A stretch of DNA of 64,000 bases from Bacillota bacterium (GCA_022702935.2 JAKIML020000105.1:1-64000); one strand, 5' to 3'. Shown: positions 15,224 through 25,919, counted from the first letter of the stretch. Notes: generated from the letters alone by a model not told the origin. Numbers and translations are program-made.

Positions 15224-15247
15224 ACAATTCTGAAAGGAGATCAGGTT

Positions 15248-17353
15248 ATGGGAATTTGTTGTGATGAAATTAACTCCGGTATGTTTGGATCGTACGTGTT
15301 TAATGATTCGGTCATGCAGGAAAGGCTTCCAAAGGCCACTTACAAGAAACTGAAGAAGACAATCACAGAGGGTCTGCCTCTGGATCCGGATGTTGCTGAG
15401 GTGGTTGCTTGTGTGATGAAGGATTGGGCCGTTGAAAAAGGCGCCACTCACTATACTCACTGGTTCCAGCCTCTGACGGGAATCACCGCTGAGAAACATG
15501 ATTCCTTCATATCTCCCACAGGTGATGGCCGTGCTATTATGGAATTTTCCAGCAAAGAGCTCATCAAGGGTGAACCTGATGCTTCTTCATTCCCCTCAGG
15601 TGGTTTGCGTGCAACCTTTGAGGCCAGAGGTTATACCGCATGGGATTGTACCTCTCCGGCCTTTGTAAAGGATCGCACCTTGTACATACCGACTGCTTTC
15701 TGCTCTTACACCGGTGAAGCTCTGGACTTAAAAACACCTCTTTTAAGATCCATGGAGGCTCTCTCCAAGCAAGCCATTCGTATTCTGAGACTCTTTGGTG
15801 ATACCACCACCAAAAAGGTGTTCACCACCGTTGGTCCCGAGCAGGAGTACTTTCTGGTTGACAAGGAATACTTCATGAAGAGAAAGGACCTTCTCTATAC
15901 CGGCAGAACCCTGTTTGGCGCTAAGCCTCCCAAGGGTCAGGAAATGGAAGACCATTACTTCGGTAATCTTAAAAATAAAGTATCAGAGTTCATGCATGAG
16001 CTGGATGCAGAGCTTTGGAAGCTGGGCGTTACCGCCAAGACCAAGCATAATGAAGTGGCTCCCGCACAGCATGAGTTGGCTCCCGTATTCTCTACCACCA
16101 ATATTGCTACCGATCATAACCAGTTGACCATGGAGATCATGAAGAAGGTTGCCGACAGACTCGGACTGGCCTGCCTGCTCCACGAGAAGCCTTTCGCAGG
16201 TGTTAACGGTTCCGGTAAGCATAACAACTGGTCCATGTCCACCAATGAGGGCAAGAATCTGCTGGATCCCGGCAAGACCCCTGTGGACAATGCACAGTTC
16301 CTGGTGTTCCTGACAGCCGTCATTAAGGCTGTGGACGAATATGCCGACCTTTTGAGAGTTGGTATTGCCTCCGCCGGCAACGATCACAGACTGGGTGCCA
16401 ATGAGGCTCCTCCGGCCATCATCTCCGTCTTCCTTGGTGAGGAATTGACCGATGTTATTGAGCAAATCGAGACCGGCGTTGCCAAGAACAATGGCAACAG
16501 CAGAACTTTGGAAATTGGTGTTTCCACACTGCCCGTTCTGCCCAAGGATACCACCGACAGAAACAGAACCTCGCCCTTTGCCTTCACCGGCAATAAGTTT
16601 GAGTTCCGCAGCGTGGGTTCCTCTCAGTCCATTGCTACACCCAACTTCATCCTCAACACCATCGTGGCTGAAGCGCTGTCCCAGATTGCTGACAGACTCG
16701 AGTCAGCTTCTGACTTCCAGGCTGAGGTCAATGCAGTGGTTAAGGAAATTATCAAGAAGCATAAGCGTGTTATCTTCAACGGCAATAACTATGCGCCTGA
16801 ATGGGTCGAAGAAGCAGAGAAGAGAGGTCTGCCTAACTTAAAAACTACTGTGGACGCTATTCCTGCTCTCATCGACGAAAAGAATATCAAGGTCTTCGAA
16901 AAGCACGGCGTTCTGTCCCATACCGAGATGCACTCCCGTTATGAGATTAACCTTGAGAACTATGCCAAGACAATCAGAATTGAGGCTCTGACCATGGTAG
17001 AAATGGCAAGCAGACAAATCCTGCCCGCTTCCATGAACTATGTCAGAAAGGTTGCCGATACTGTGGCTTCTCTCAACGCCGCCGGTGCCGATGCTTCCTC
17101 CTACAAGGAAGAGCTGAGCAAGCTGGTTGACCTGACCACAAGCATCAAATTTCAAGTTGATAAATTGAAGCTGGCTGTTGACGCGCTGGATGAAAGCAGC
17201 GAGGACAGCTACAAGATAGCACTGGCCTATAAGGATGAGATTATTCCTCTGATGAACGGACTTCGTGCTGATGCCGACAAGCTGGAGACCTTGGTTGATG
17301 CAAGCCTGTGGCCCATACCTACCTACGGGGATCTGCTTTTCGGTTTAGTATAA
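15248..17353 (+). CDS. glnN: Glutamine synthetase type III
   Basis: This enzyme makes glutamine from glutamate, ammonia and ATP. The 701-residue size and dodecameric GSIII motifs distinguish it from the ~444-residue GSI also in this window; recognisable segments are [11 protein letters not shown], the [10 protein letters not shown] catalytic strand and [18 protein letters not shown] 15248 is chosen because AAAGGAG lies just upstream; the open frame before it is leader RNA. Two promoters and two attenuators precede it, so regulation is probably by ANTAR-dependent antitermination. A strong terminator follows. It appears to be monocistronic. Confidence 0.96.
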   Translation: MGICCDEINSGMFGSYVFNDSVMQERLPKATYKKLKKTITEGLPLDPDVAEVVACVMKDWAVEKGATHYTHWFQPLTGITAEKHDSFISPTGDGRAIMEFSSKELIKGEPDASSFPSGGLRATFEARGYTAWDCTSPAFVKDRTLYIPTAFCSYTGEALDLKTPLLRSMEALSKQAIRILRLFGDTTTKKVFTTVGPEQEYFLVDKEYFMKRKDLLYTGRTLFGAKPPKGQEMEDHYFGNLKNKVSEFMHELDAELWKLGVTAKTKHNEVAPAQHELAPVFSTTNIATDHNQLTMEIMKKVADRLGLACLLHEKPFAGVNGSGKHNNWSMSTNEGKNLLDPGKTPVDNAQFLVFLTAVIKAVDEYADLLRVGIASAGNDHRLGANEAPPAIISVFLGEELTDVIEQIETGVAKNNGNSRTLEIGVSTLPVLPKDTTDRNRTSPFAFTGNKFEFRSVGSSQSIATPNFILNTIVAEALSQIADRLESASDFQAEVNAVVKEIIKKHKRVIFNGNNYAPEWVEEAEKRGLPNLKTTVDAIPALIDEKNIKVFEKHGVLSHTEMHSRYEINLENYAKTIRIEALTMVEMASRQILPASMNYVRKVADTVASLNAAGADASSYKEELSKLVDLTTSIKFQVDKLKLAVDALDESSEDSYKIALAYKDEIIPLMNGLRADADKLETLVDASLWPIPTYGDLLFGLV

Positions 17354-17383
17354 CACACCTTAAAGCATTTAACCTCCAAAGTT

Positions 17384-17411
17384 GCCTCCCTTTTCAGGGA
17401 GGCTTTTTTTT
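17384..17411 (+). terminator. Terminator of glnN
   Basis: GCCTCCC-TTTTCA-GGGAGGC followed by eight T residues, 30 bases after the stop codon. Confidence 0.92.
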
Positions 17412-17422
17412 GGAGGTTTTCT

Positions 17423-17647
17423 TTATTGGTTCCCCTTTTTAGCCGTGATTAATTCGTAGATCTTATAGGCGCCGAAGGCTACCGCACCTAAGGCCACCAG
17501 CCAGATGAACAAGGTCAATACGGTTTTGGCCAGAGCAATGAGAAGGCCAAGGGCCACAATGGCTCCCAGAATGAGAACACCGTAGCCCAGCACGGGCCCC
17601 AGCTTCTGTATCACCGAATCTTTAAAAGCTAATAATGTGTTTAGCAT
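17423..17647 (-). CDS. Small membrane protein (74 aa)
   Basis: This is a 74-residue protein with one long or two close hydrophobic helices (GVLILGAIVALGLLIALAK and FIWLVALGAVAFGAYKIY) and a short basic tail. I do not recognise the family. It has a clear start, with GGAGGGAGT-type bases upstream on the minus strand. It stands between the terminators of glnN and dapL, so it is probably its own unit. Confidence 0.6.
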   Translation of the reverse strand: MLNTLLAFKDSVIQKLGPVLGYGVLILGAIVALGLLIALAKTVLTLFIWLVALGAVAFGAYKIYELITAKKGNQ

Positions 17648-17723
17648 CAGGACTCCCTCCTAAATATTTGGCTATACTCACATTATACGATAGTCCCATT
17701 ATATTAAGATAAGGATTTCCTTA

Positions 17724-17770
17724 TAAAAAAATGAGAAGTTGATGAGATGCAGGCATCTTTCAACTTCTCA
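17724..17770 (-). terminator. Terminator of gltBD-dapFL operon
   Basis: On the minus strand the hairpin TGAGAAGTTG ... CAACTTCTCA, with an inner GATGC/GCATC stem, is followed by seven T residues. It lies 38 bases past the dapL stop. Confidence 0.9.
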
Positions 17771-17807
17771 TGCTGTTGCTATTCAAATAAATCGCTCTGA
17801 AAAAGCT

Positions 17808-19037
17808 TTAAAGCAGGCCCTTCAGAATACGGTTGACAGCTTCCTTGGTCTTCTGCGGACTGCCAAACCCAGTGAGGCGGAAGAAGCCTTCACCGCGGGT
17901 TCCAAAGCCCGAGCCCGGGGTTCCCACGATATGGTAGGTGTTAAGCAGGTAGTCAAAGAATTCCCAGGAGGTCTTTCCTTCCGGCACCTTCAGCCAGATA
18001 TAGGGGGAGTTGTCCCCGCCCCAGACCTGATAGCCCTTTTCCTCAAAGGCTTTTCGGATGGCCTTGGCATTACTGAGGTAAATATCAATGGCCTTCTTTA
18101 TCTGATGGCGCCCTGCTTCACTGTATATGGCTGCCGCGCCCTTTTGAACGATATAGGATACGCCGTTGAACTTGGTGGTCTGGCGGCGCAGCCACATGCT
18201 GTGGAGATGAAGGGGCTTATTGCCGTTGGATACGGCGATCTCCAGGCTCTTGGGCACAACGGTATAACCGCAGCGTGTGCCCGTGAAGCCGGCAGTTTTG
18301 GAGAAGCTCCTGAATTCTACAGCCACCTTTTTAGCGCCGGGGATTTCATAGATGCTCCGCGGTATGGATGGATCGGTGACAAAGGCTTCATAAGCCGCAT
18401 CGAATAAAATCAGGGTCTTGTGCTCCAGGGCATAATCCACCCAGGCCTTAAGGTCCTCATGGCTCAGGGTTACCCCTGTGGGATTATTGGGGGAGCACAG
18501 ATAGACAATATCCAAGTGCTTATCGGGTATGGCGGGCTTTAAGCCGTTTTCGGGAAGGCAATCCAGAAAGACGATGTTTTCATAACTGCCTTGGTTTTCA
18601 GCGCCCGAATGCCCGGCCATGATATTGCTGTCCAGATAGACGGGATAAACTGGGTTGGAGATGCCAATGATATTGCCTTTGCCAAAGAGGTCGGTAAAAT
18701 TGGCGGTGTCGCTCTTGGCGCCGTCACTGACAAAGATCTCATCGGCCTCGATATCACAGCCGCGAGCCTTATAATCGTACTCGCTGATGGCCTGTCTTAG
18801 AAAATCATAGCCCTGCTCGGGGCCGTATCCCCGGAAGGTTTCCGGGTAGGCCATTTCCTCCACCGCTTCATGCATGGCCTTGATACAGACCTCGGGCAAG
18901 GGCTGGGTAGCATCGCCAATACCCAGGCGGATTACATCGGCGCCTGAGTTCTGAGCCTTAAAATCGCTGACGCGCTTGGCTATTTCTGAGAACAAATAGG
19001 TCTCTTTAACATTTCCAAAATGGCTGTTAACTATCAT
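17808..19037 (-). CDS. dapL: LL-diaminopimelate aminotransferase
   Basis: DapL converts tetrahydrodipicolinate directly to LL-diaminopimelate using glutamate as amino donor, bypassing the succinylase and acetylase routes of lysine synthesis. The 409-residue class I PLP enzyme carries GDATQPLPEV near the N-terminus, the family phrase SDGAKSDTANF, and the PLP lysine in SFSKTAGFTGTRCG. It follows dapF by 17 bases as last gene of gltB-gltD-dapF-dapL. The pairing with glutamate synthase makes metabolic sense because glutamate is its amino donor. Confidence 0.96.
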   Translation of the reverse strand: MIVNSHFGNVKETYLFSEIAKRVSDFKAQNSGADVIRLGIGDATQPLPEVCIKAMHEAVEEMAYPETFRGYGPEQGYDFLRQAISEYDYKARGCDIEADEIFVSDGAKSDTANFTDLFGKGNIIGISNPVYPVYLDSNIMAGHSGAENQGSYENIVFLDCLPENGLKPAIPDKHLDIVYLCSPNNPTGVTLSHEDLKAWVDYALEHKTLILFDAAYEAFVTDPSIPRSIYEIPGAKKVAVEFRSFSKTAGFTGTRCGYTVVPKSLEIAVSNGNKPLHLHSMWLRRQTTKFNGVSYIVQKGAAAIYSEAGRHQIKKAIDIYLSNAKAIRKAFEEKGYQVWGGDNSPYIWLKVPEGKTSWEFFDYLLNTYHIVGTPGSGFGTRGEGFFRLTGFGSPQKTKEAVNRILKGLL

Positions 19038-19054
19038 GGTTCTGTATTCCTCCG

Positions 19055-19882
19055 TTAATCATTGACCTCACCGTCAAATACATGGGTAGCAGGACCCGTC
19101 ATATAGACCCCGTCATCCCGCCATTCAATCTGCAGGGTGCCGCCCAGAAGCTTGACAAAAGCATTCTTGCTCAGCTTTCCCAAGCGCATCATGGCCACGG
19201 CCGAGGCACAGGCACCCGTTCCGCAGGCGAGGGTCTCACCGCTTCCGCGCTCGTACACGCGCATGTCCAGTGTGTTGGGAGAAGTCACCTCAACAAACTC
19301 CACATTCACCGATTGGGGGAAGCAGGGCAGCTTTTGGATTTCGGCACCATACTTCTCCACAGGGTACTCAAAAGCATTGGTTATTTCGGTGATGGCATGG
19401 GGATTCCCCATGGATACGCAGTAGAGGGGGAACTCCCGATCCAAAACCCTGACCTGGGTCGGGAATTCCCTGGAAGGGAGATCGGCGAGATCATGGGTAT
19501 CGGAAAAACGGGGAACACCCATCCATACACGCACTTTTTCTATCTTGTTATGGGCATCGGGAAAGAGGGCAAGCTTACGAATCCCCGCCAGGGTTTCGAC
19601 GGCAATCTCGGTCTTGGTGGTCAAACCCTTGTCGTAAACATATTTTCCTACACAGCGTATGCCGTTGCCGCACATGGCGCCTTCCGAGCCGTCGGCATTG
19701 AACATGCGCATACGAAAATCAGCCACGTCCGAGGGCAGAATCAGAATCAGCCCATCGGCCCCGATACCGAAATGACGGTCGCTGAGTTTAACGGAAAGGG
19801 CGGCGGGATCCTCAATCTTCTCCTCAAATCCGTTGACATAAATATAGTCGTTGCCCAATCCGTGCATTTTTGTAAATTTCAT
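19055..19882 (-). CDS. dapF: Diaminopimelate epimerase
   Basis: DapF epimerises LL-DAP to meso-DAP, needed for peptidoglycan and lysine. The 275-residue protein has both catalytic cysteine regions, MCGNGIRCVGKYVYD and LACGTGACASAVA, and starts MKFTKMHGLGNDYI. ATG 19882 has GAGGTG 5 bases upstream; a GTG at 19888 in the same frame is inside that ribosome site. It is third in the gltB-gltD-dapF-dapL run and feeds on the product of dapL. Confidence 0.97.
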   Translation of the reverse strand: MKFTKMHGLGNDYIYVNGFEEKIEDPAALSVKLSDRHFGIGADGLILILPSDVADFRMRMFNADGSEGAMCGNGIRCVGKYVYDKGLTTKTEIAVETLAGIRKLALFPDAHNKIEKVRVWMGVPRFSDTHDLADLPSREFPTQVRVLDREFPLYCVSMGNPHAITEITNAFEYPVEKYGAEIQKLPCFPQSVNVEFVEVTSPNTLDMRVYERGSGETLACGTGACASAVAMMRLGKLSKNAFVKLLGGTLQIEWRDDGVYMTGPATHVFDGEVND

Positions 19883-19923
19883 AACCACACCTCATTTCTT
19901 TGGCCTCTGGTCTGCGAAACGGC

Positions 19924-21351
19924 TTATTTGCCGGTCAGATAACGGAAGGCCTCCTGGGCCGCATCCAGACCATCCCGCATGGCTTTGACCACCAAGCTTT
20001 GGCCTGTGCGCATATCGCCGGCGGCAAAGATGCCCGGCTTGTCGGTGGCGTGGGTTTTACCCAAGGTGACCTGAAGGGCCTCGGGAAGATAGCTCTCTGC
20101 GCCTGTGAAGCCCATGGCAATGAGCACCAGGTCAGCAGGATAGGTTTTTTGGGTTCCTTCCCGGGGTTTGGGAAAACGACGACCGTTCTCGGTCACCCAA
20201 TCCACCTGCACGGTCTCAATGGCCTTGATATGGCCGTTTTCTCCAATGAAGGCGGCGGTGGTGGTGCAGAATTGCCTTGGGTCATGCCCCATCAGATAAA
20301 TGGCTTCCTGCTGGCCATAGTCGGTCTTGAAGACGAAGGGCCAGCGGGGCCAGGGGTTATCGGCTGCCCTTTCCTGAGGAAGGGGCGGCATGATTTCAAG
20401 CTGTACCACCGCGGCAGCACCCTCACGGAGGGCTGTTGCCACACAGTCATTGCCGGTATCGCCGCCGCCAATGACCACAACATTCTTGCCTTGAAGGGGC
20501 TTGGCATCGGTATCGCCTGCCAGTACCCGGCGGGTGGCCTCGCTTAAGTAAGGTACGGCAAAACGTATGCCGTCCAGGGTCCGTCCTTCGGCGGTTAAAT
20601 CCCTGGGCTGACCGGCGCCGCCACACAGGAGAATACAATCATACTGTGCCAACTCCTCGGCTTTCACATCCCTGCCCACATCGGTATTGGTGATAAAGGT
20701 GATGCCTTCTTCTTCCAAAACCATAATCCGACGTGCCACAATCTCCTTGGGCAGCTTCATGTTGGGAATACCAAAGGTTAAAAGACCTCCGGGCAGTTCA
20801 CTCTTTTCATAAACCGTTACGTCCACGCCTAGGCTGTTGAGCTTCCAGGCGGCACAAAGGCCAGCAGGCCCGCTGCCAATCACCGCTGCTTTCTTTCCGA
20901 TGCGGGTTTTGGGAGGATTGGGCTTAATCCAGCCCTTCTCCCAAGCCGTTTCTACAATAAAGCGCTCTATTTCCTTGATGGTGACAGGTGCCCAATGAAG
21001 CCCCACGGTACAGGCACCCTCACAGGGCGCGGGACAGACCAGCGAGGTGAACTCGGGGAATGGACTGGTTCTTGAAAGTCTTTTCCAGGCTTCCTCGTAC
21101 TGTCCCCGGTAGACCAGGTCATTCCATTCGGGAATGAGATTTCCCAAAGGACAACCGGAGGTGACACCCCTCCAGTTGACGCCGCTATGACAGAAGGGGG
21201 CACCGCAGTTCATACAGCGGGCAGCTTGCTCTCTGGCTTCTGCTTCCGGTAAACGGGGATGAAAGGCATCCCAGTCCTGAAGACGCTCCTGAGGCGATCT
21301 CTCCTCGGCCGTCTTGCGGTTGTATTCCATAAATCCCGTTGCTTTTCCCAT
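19924..21351 (-). CDS. gltD: Glutamate synthase, small (beta) subunit
   Basis: GltD passes electrons from NADPH through FAD and iron-sulfur clusters to the large subunit, which reduces 2-oxoglutarate plus glutamine to two glutamates. The 475-residue protein has N-terminal cluster cysteines (CMNCGAPFCHSG and CPAPCEGAC), an FAD site (VIGSGPAGLCAAW) and an NADPH site (VIGGGDTGNDC). It lies 3 bases downstream of gltB. Length and motifs are complete. Confidence 0.97.
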   Translation of the reverse strand: MGKATGFMEYNRKTAEERSPQERLQDWDAFHPRLPEAEAREQAARCMNCGAPFCHSGVNWRGVTSGCPLGNLIPEWNDLVYRGQYEEAWKRLSRTSPFPEFTSLVCPAPCEGACTVGLHWAPVTIKEIERFIVETAWEKGWIKPNPPKTRIGKKAAVIGSGPAGLCAAWKLNSLGVDVTVYEKSELPGGLLTFGIPNMKLPKEIVARRIMVLEEEGITFITNTDVGRDVKAEELAQYDCILLCGGAGQPRDLTAEGRTLDGIRFAVPYLSEATRRVLAGDTDAKPLQGKNVVVIGGGDTGNDCVATALREGAAAVVQLEIMPPLPQERAADNPWPRWPFVFKTDYGQQEAIYLMGHDPRQFCTTTAAFIGENGHIKAIETVQVDWVTENGRRFPKPREGTQKTYPADLVLIAMGFTGAESYLPEALQVTLGKTHATDKPGIFAAGDMRTGQSLVVKAMRDGLDAAQEAFRYLTGK

Positions 21352-21354
21352 ATT

Positions 21355-24300
21355 CTACCTCCCAGCTCCCGTTTTTATACTGAAGGCCCGTGCCATCATT
21401 TCATCGCCTGTCAGACCTTCCACCGTTGCTCTGGCCATGGCATCCAGCATCTCCTTATAGTCGTTGGGCAGAACCTTGACAAACCGGTGTACATTCTTGG
21501 GCCAGTTTTCGATAATTTCGCGTCCAATCTTGGAATTGGTGTATTCGGTATGCCGACGAATGAGGGTGTAAACGGTAACCACATCCATGGCATCCAGTTC
21601 ATAGAGTCCAACCATTTTGGTGTTGCAGCGCTTTCTGAAGTTGTCATCCTCCAGAACATAGGCAATACCGCCCGACATACCCGAGGCGAAGTTCTTGCCC
21701 ACCTCGCCGAGGATAACGGCAATACCGCCGGTCATATATTCGCAGCCGTGCTCGCCCACGCCCTCGCATACGGCCTTGGCACCACTGTTTCTGACACAGA
21801 AGCGCTCGCCGGCCTTTCCTGCCAGGAACAGCTCACCGCCGGTGGCACCGAAGAGGGCCACGTTACCGCACAGATAGTTGTCGGTGCTTTCCCAGCCAGC
21901 ATCATCAGGCGCTTTTACTATGATACGGCCGCCGCTTAAGCCCTTGCCAAGGTAGTCGTTGGCTTCACCAATCAGGGTCAGCTCAATGCCCTTGGGAATG
22001 AAGGCGCCAAAGCTCTGTCCGGCAGTACCCTCAAACTGGAACTTCAAATGTCCGTCGGGGAGCTTGCCGTATTCCTTGCTGATAAAGTAGCCCACGCGGG
22101 TGGCTACAGCACGTTCGGTATTCTTCACCTTACGGGTGACCTTGCCGCCGCCCGAGGCGATGAGGGATCTCACCATATCATGGAAGAGACGGTTGTGTTC
22201 CTCGCCCTGGGGAAGTGCATGCCACGGCAGGGGCAAATCGGAGGCAATAATGCTGGAAAGATCCAGGTTGGAGGTCTTGACCGACTGCTTCTCCTGGTAC
22301 AGGACGCTGGCTCTTCCCACCATTTCGTCAACTGATCTGAAGCCCAGCTCGGCCATGATCTCTCTAAGATCCTGGGCGATAAACTTCATCAGATTGACCA
22401 CATATTCGGGCTTGCCTGTAAACCGTGCTCTCAAAGCAGGGTTCTGGGTGGCAACGCCCACAGGACAGGTGTCCAGATTACATACACGCATCATGACACA
22501 GCCCATGGCCACCAGGGGCAGGGTGGCGAAACCGAATTCTTCGGCACCAAGCAGGGCGGCGATAGCAACATCCCGGCCCGTCATAAGCTTGCCGTCCACT
22601 TCAAGGCGGACACGTCCTCTTAAGCCGTTGGCCATAAGAATCTGATGGGACTCGGACAAACCAATCTCCCAGGGCAGACCCGCATGATGGATACTGGTTC
22701 TGGGGCTGGCGCCGGTACCGCCGTCATAACCGCTGATGAGAATGACATCGGCTCCGCCCTTGGCCACACCTGCGGCAACGGTGCCCACACCGGTTTCAGA
22801 AACCAGCTTGACGTTGATCCGTGCGTTGGGATTGGAGTTCTTAAGGTCGAAGATAAGCTGGGCCAGGTCCTCAATGGAGTAAATATCATGGTGAGGGGGC
22901 GGGGAGATAAGACCCACACCGGGGGTTGAATTTCTCACCTTGCCCACCCAGGGATAAACCTTGTTGCCAGGGAGCTGACCGCCCTCGCCGGGCTTGGCGC
23001 CCTGGGCCATCTTGATCTGAATTTCCTCAGCAGAGGCCAGGTATTCACTGGTGACACCGAAACGGCCCGAAGCCACCTGCTTAATCTTGCTGTTTTTCAT
23101 GGTGCCGAAGCGGCGGCTGTCTTCTCCGCCTTCACCGCTGTTGCTCTTACCGCCGATGATGTTCATGGCCTCAGCCAGACATTCATGGGCTTCCTGGCTC
23201 AGGGAGCCATAGGACATGGCACCCGACTTAAAGCGGCGGATGATGCGCTCTACAGGCTCAACCTCATCCAGGGGAACACGGTTGCCCTTCTTAAAGCCCA
23301 GAAGGCTGCGCAGGCTGGCCTGGTTCTCGTCACAGATCATGCGCTTATATTCCTTATAGAGCTCATAATCGTTGTTCCTGACCGCAGTTTGAATGGTATG
23401 TATGGTCTGAGGATTATACAGGTGCTGCTCGCCGTCACGCTTAACCTGGAAGCGTCCGCCCGAGGGCAGGGCCTGATCCATACTGGCCAGGGCCTTTTCA
23501 TGGCGGCGGAGGCATTCGCCCTCAATATCCTCAAGGGTCATGCCGCCCACACGGCTGACCGTTCCGGTAAAGTAATTGTCAATAACCTCCTGGGAGAGAC
23601 CTACGGCCTCGAAGATCTGGGCCCGGATATAGCCGTCCACACAGGAGATACCCATTTTGGACATAATCTTCAGGATACCGTGATCCACGGCATGGATATA
23701 GTTTTCAATAGCCTTCTCCTCGGTGACTCCCGAAATGTGCCCGGTTTTTACCATATCCGAAATCACATCATAGGCACCTCTGGGGAAGATGGCCTTTACG
23801 CCGTAACCCAAAAGACAGGCTGAATGATGAACCTCACGGGGCTCAAAGCTGTCCACAATGAGGGAGCACTTGCCGCGGGTACCCTTTCTGATAAGGTGAT
23901 GGTGCAGACCCGAGGCGGCCAAAAGAGAGGGGATGGGGATTTGGGTTTCTGAGGCGTCCTTGTCGGTGAGCACCAGCAATACGGCGCCGTCGGCGATAGC
24001 CTTGTCAGCAGCCTCAAAGAAGGCCTCAAGTCCTTTTTGGAGACCCTGTTCACGGGTGAACAGCATGGGGACCTCAGTGAGCTTATAGCCCTCATATCCC
24101 TTACGCAGTGCTTCATAAACAGCCGGGCTCAGGATGGGTGTATTCAGATGAATCTTCTCGCAGTTTTCAGCCGAATCCTGGGTAAAGTCACCGCTCTTGC
24201 CGATGAAGACATCCATACCGGTAACCATTTCCTCGAAGTTGGGGTCAATGGGAGGATTGGTAACCTGGGCAAAGAGCTGCTGGAAATAGTTGAACAGGGG

Positions 24301-25863
24301 CTGCTCCTTATTGGACAAAACAGCCAGGGGGGCGTCATAACCCATGGCGCCCACAGGGTCGATACCGGTGAGGGTCATGGGGAGGATGGTGCTCATTCTG
24401 TCCTCGTAGGTCCATCCGAAAAGATGCTGCATCTTTTCAATGGTATCCTTTTCAGAGGCTTTATAGGTTATCTTGGGGATCTTTTCAGTTCTTATGCAGT
24501 TCTTATTAATCCAGTCATACCAGGGCCCTTTGCAATAAAGCGCCTTGAGCTCGGCATCCTCCTGGAGCTTGCCGGTTTCGGTGTCCAGAAGCACCATTTG
24601 GTTAGGACCAAGCTTACCCTTACGAACCACATCATAGGCAGGGATATCCAATACACCGGCTTCTGAAGCCAGAATCATGCGGTGATTGCGGGTGAGAATC
24701 CAGCGTGCAGGTCTTAAGCCGTTTCTGTCCAATACTCCGCCCACAATCCGGCCATCGGTAAAGGTGATGGCAGCAGGACCATCCCAGGGGGGCATCATAC
24801 AGGCGGCATATTGATAGAAGCGGCGCTGTTCCTCAGGCATGGTGACATCCTTGGACCAGGGCCCCGGCATCATCATCATCAGGATCTGGGGCATGGGGCG
24901 TCCCGATACCCAGAGGAACTCAAAGAGATTGTCGAATTTCATGGAGTCACTGCCGTCGGCCTGAATAATGGGCAGGATCTCCTTGATGCGATCCTTCAGA
25001 AAACCGCCTTGAAGGAAGTTCTCGGCGGCGGAGGTGGAGCTTTCCACGCAGCGCAAAGTGTTGATCTCACCGTTATGGGCCATATATCGGCAGGGTTGAG
25101 CACGGCTCCAGCTTGGGAAGGTATTGGTGGAAAAGCGGGAGTGTACCATGGCGATGGCCGATTTATAGTCGCTGTCGTTAAGATCAGGATAGAAATCGGA
25201 GATCTGCCATGCATGCATCATGCCTTTATAAATAATGGTGCGGTGAGAAAGGCTGACCACATACACATCATGGCCCGCTTCCCCAGTCGCTTTCTCTATT
25301 AATCTTCTCAATACATAAAGGGAAACATTGATGGAGATCTCATCGGTCATGGCAGGGGTGAACCCAATAAAGTATTGGGTAACCCAGGGCGCCGATATAC
25401 GGGCACCGTTACCGCAGGCATGAAGGTTGATGGGTACTGTTCGTACACCCAGCAGGGCATGGCCCTGGTCGGCAATAACCTTCCTGATAATGGCCTCACT
25501 CTTTTCCCGATGTTCCTCATCGCGGCTTAAAAAGACCTGGGCCACAGCGTATTTGCCTTCTTCGGGAAGGGTGAAATCCACGCTTTTGCGGAAGAAGGCG
25601 TCGGGGACATGGGTCAAAATTCCGGCACCGTCTCCGGTATCGGGGTCTGCACCTGCACCGCCCCGGTGATTCATTCTGTTAAGGACCTCAAGCGCATCAG
25701 TGACAATGGAATGGGACTTTACGCCCAGGGCATGAGCCACAAACCCTGTTCCGCAATTGTCATGTTCGAACTCCGGACGCCATAAAGGGGCAATCTCTTG
25801 TATTTGTTGCTGTTGTGAAATGGCTGGAGCCATTTGCCGTTGTCGTTGTCGTTGTTCATTCAT
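21355..25863 (-). CDS. gltB: Glutamate synthase, large (alpha) subunit
   Basis: GltB contains an N-terminal Ntn glutaminase, a central domain, an FMN-binding synthase barrel and a C-terminal beta-helix domain. From ATG 25863 (GTG 25872 is also in frame; AGGTGA is 5 bases before the ATG) it has 1502 residues. The nucleophile is the cysteine of DNCGTGF after a 36-residue propeptide unusually rich in Gln and Arg. The [3Fe-4S] cysteines are in GCVMMRVCNLDTCPVG. It heads the gltB-gltD-dapF-dapL operon and has a terminator-like leader hairpin. Confidence 0.97.
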   Translation of the reverse strand: MNEQRQRQRQMAPAISQQQQIQEIAPLWRPEFEHDNCGTGFVAHALGVKSHSIVTDALEVLNRMNHRGGAGADPDTGDGAGILTHVPDAFFRKSVDFTLPEEGKYAVAQVFLSRDEEHREKSEAIIRKVIADQGHALLGVRTVPINLHACGNGARISAPWVTQYFIGFTPAMTDEISINVSLYVLRRLIEKATGEAGHDVYVVSLSHRTIIYKGMMHAWQISDFYPDLNDSDYKSAIAMVHSRFSTNTFPSWSRAQPCRYMAHNGEINTLRCVESSTSAAENFLQGGFLKDRIKEILPIIQADGSDSMKFDNLFEFLWVSGRPMPQILMMMMPGPWSKDVTMPEEQRRFYQYAACMMPPWDGPAAITFTDGRIVGGVLDRNGLRPARWILTRNHRMILASEAGVLDIPAYDVVRKGKLGPNQMVLLDTETGKLQEDAELKALYCKGPWYDWINKNCIRTEKIPKITYKASEKDTIEKMQHLFGWTYEDRMSTILPMTLTGIDPVGAMGYDAPLAVLSNKEQPLFNYFQQLFAQVTNPPIDPNFEEMVTGMDVFIGKSGDFTQDSAENCEKIHLNTPILSPAVYEALRKGYEGYKLTEVPMLFTREQGLQKGLEAFFEAADKAIADGAVLLVLTDKDASETQIPIPSLLAASGLHHHLIRKGTRGKCSLIVDSFEPREVHHSACLLGYGVKAIFPRGAYDVISDMVKTGHISGVTEEKAIENYIHAVDHGILKIMSKMGISCVDGYIRAQIFEAVGLSQEVIDNYFTGTVSRVGGMTLEDIEGECLRRHEKALASMDQALPSGGRFQVKRDGEQHLYNPQTIHTIQTAVRNNDYELYKEYKRMICDENQASLRSLLGFKKGNRVPLDEVEPVERIIRRFKSGAMSYGSLSQEAHECLAEAMNIIGGKSNSGEGGEDSRRFGTMKNSKIKQVASGRFGVTSEYLASAEEIQIKMAQGAKPGEGGQLPGNKVYPWVGKVRNSTPGVGLISPPPHHDIYSIEDLAQLIFDLKNSNPNARINVKLVSETGVGTVAAGVAKGGADVILISGYDGGTGASPRTSIHHAGLPWEIGLSESHQILMANGLRGRVRLEVDGKLMTGRDVAIAALLGAEEFGFATLPLVAMGCVMMRVCNLDTCPVGVATQNPALRARFTGKPEYVVNLMKFIAQDLREIMAELGFRSVDEMVGRASVLYQEKQSVKTSNLDLSSIIASDLPLPWHALPQGEEHNRLFHDMVRSLIASGGGKVTRKVKNTERAVATRVGYFISKEYGKLPDGHLKFQFEGTAGQSFGAFIPKGIELTLIGEANDYLGKGLSGGRIIVKAPDDAGWESTDNYLCGNVALFGATGGELFLAGKAGERFCVRNSGAKAVCEGVGEHGCEYMTGGIAVILGEVGKNFASGMSGGIAYVLEDDNFRKRCNTKMVGLYELDAMDVVTVYTLIRRHTEYTNSKIGREIIENWPKNVHRFVKVLPNDYKEMLDAMARATVEGLTGDEMMARAFSIKTGAGR

Positions 25864-25919
25864 TTGCTTCACCTGCCTGATTGATTCGTTTAATAACGTA
25901 TTTGCCAGTATTTAAGGTA

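Noticed and set aside
15113-15247. N-terminal extension of the type III glutamine synthetase
   Set aside because: It covers the P2 promoter and attenuator; AAAGGAG and family length point to ATG 15248.
10234-15247. T-box riboswitches for the gatCAB-aspS or glnN leaders
   Set aside because: The leaders are too short and lack the T-box AGGGTGGNACCGCG sequence; the hexaloop and attenuator explain the structure better.
17739-18407. Plus-strand 222-codon frame opposite dapL
   Set aside because: It overlaps the dapL terminator and coding region and has no ribosome site or domain.
21259-25669. Long open frames on the plus strand opposite gltB and gltD (for example 23185-23823 and 24037-24666)
   Set aside because: They lie wholly inside well-supported minus-strand genes, lack ribosome binding sites and show no family pattern; they follow from the codon bias of the real genes.
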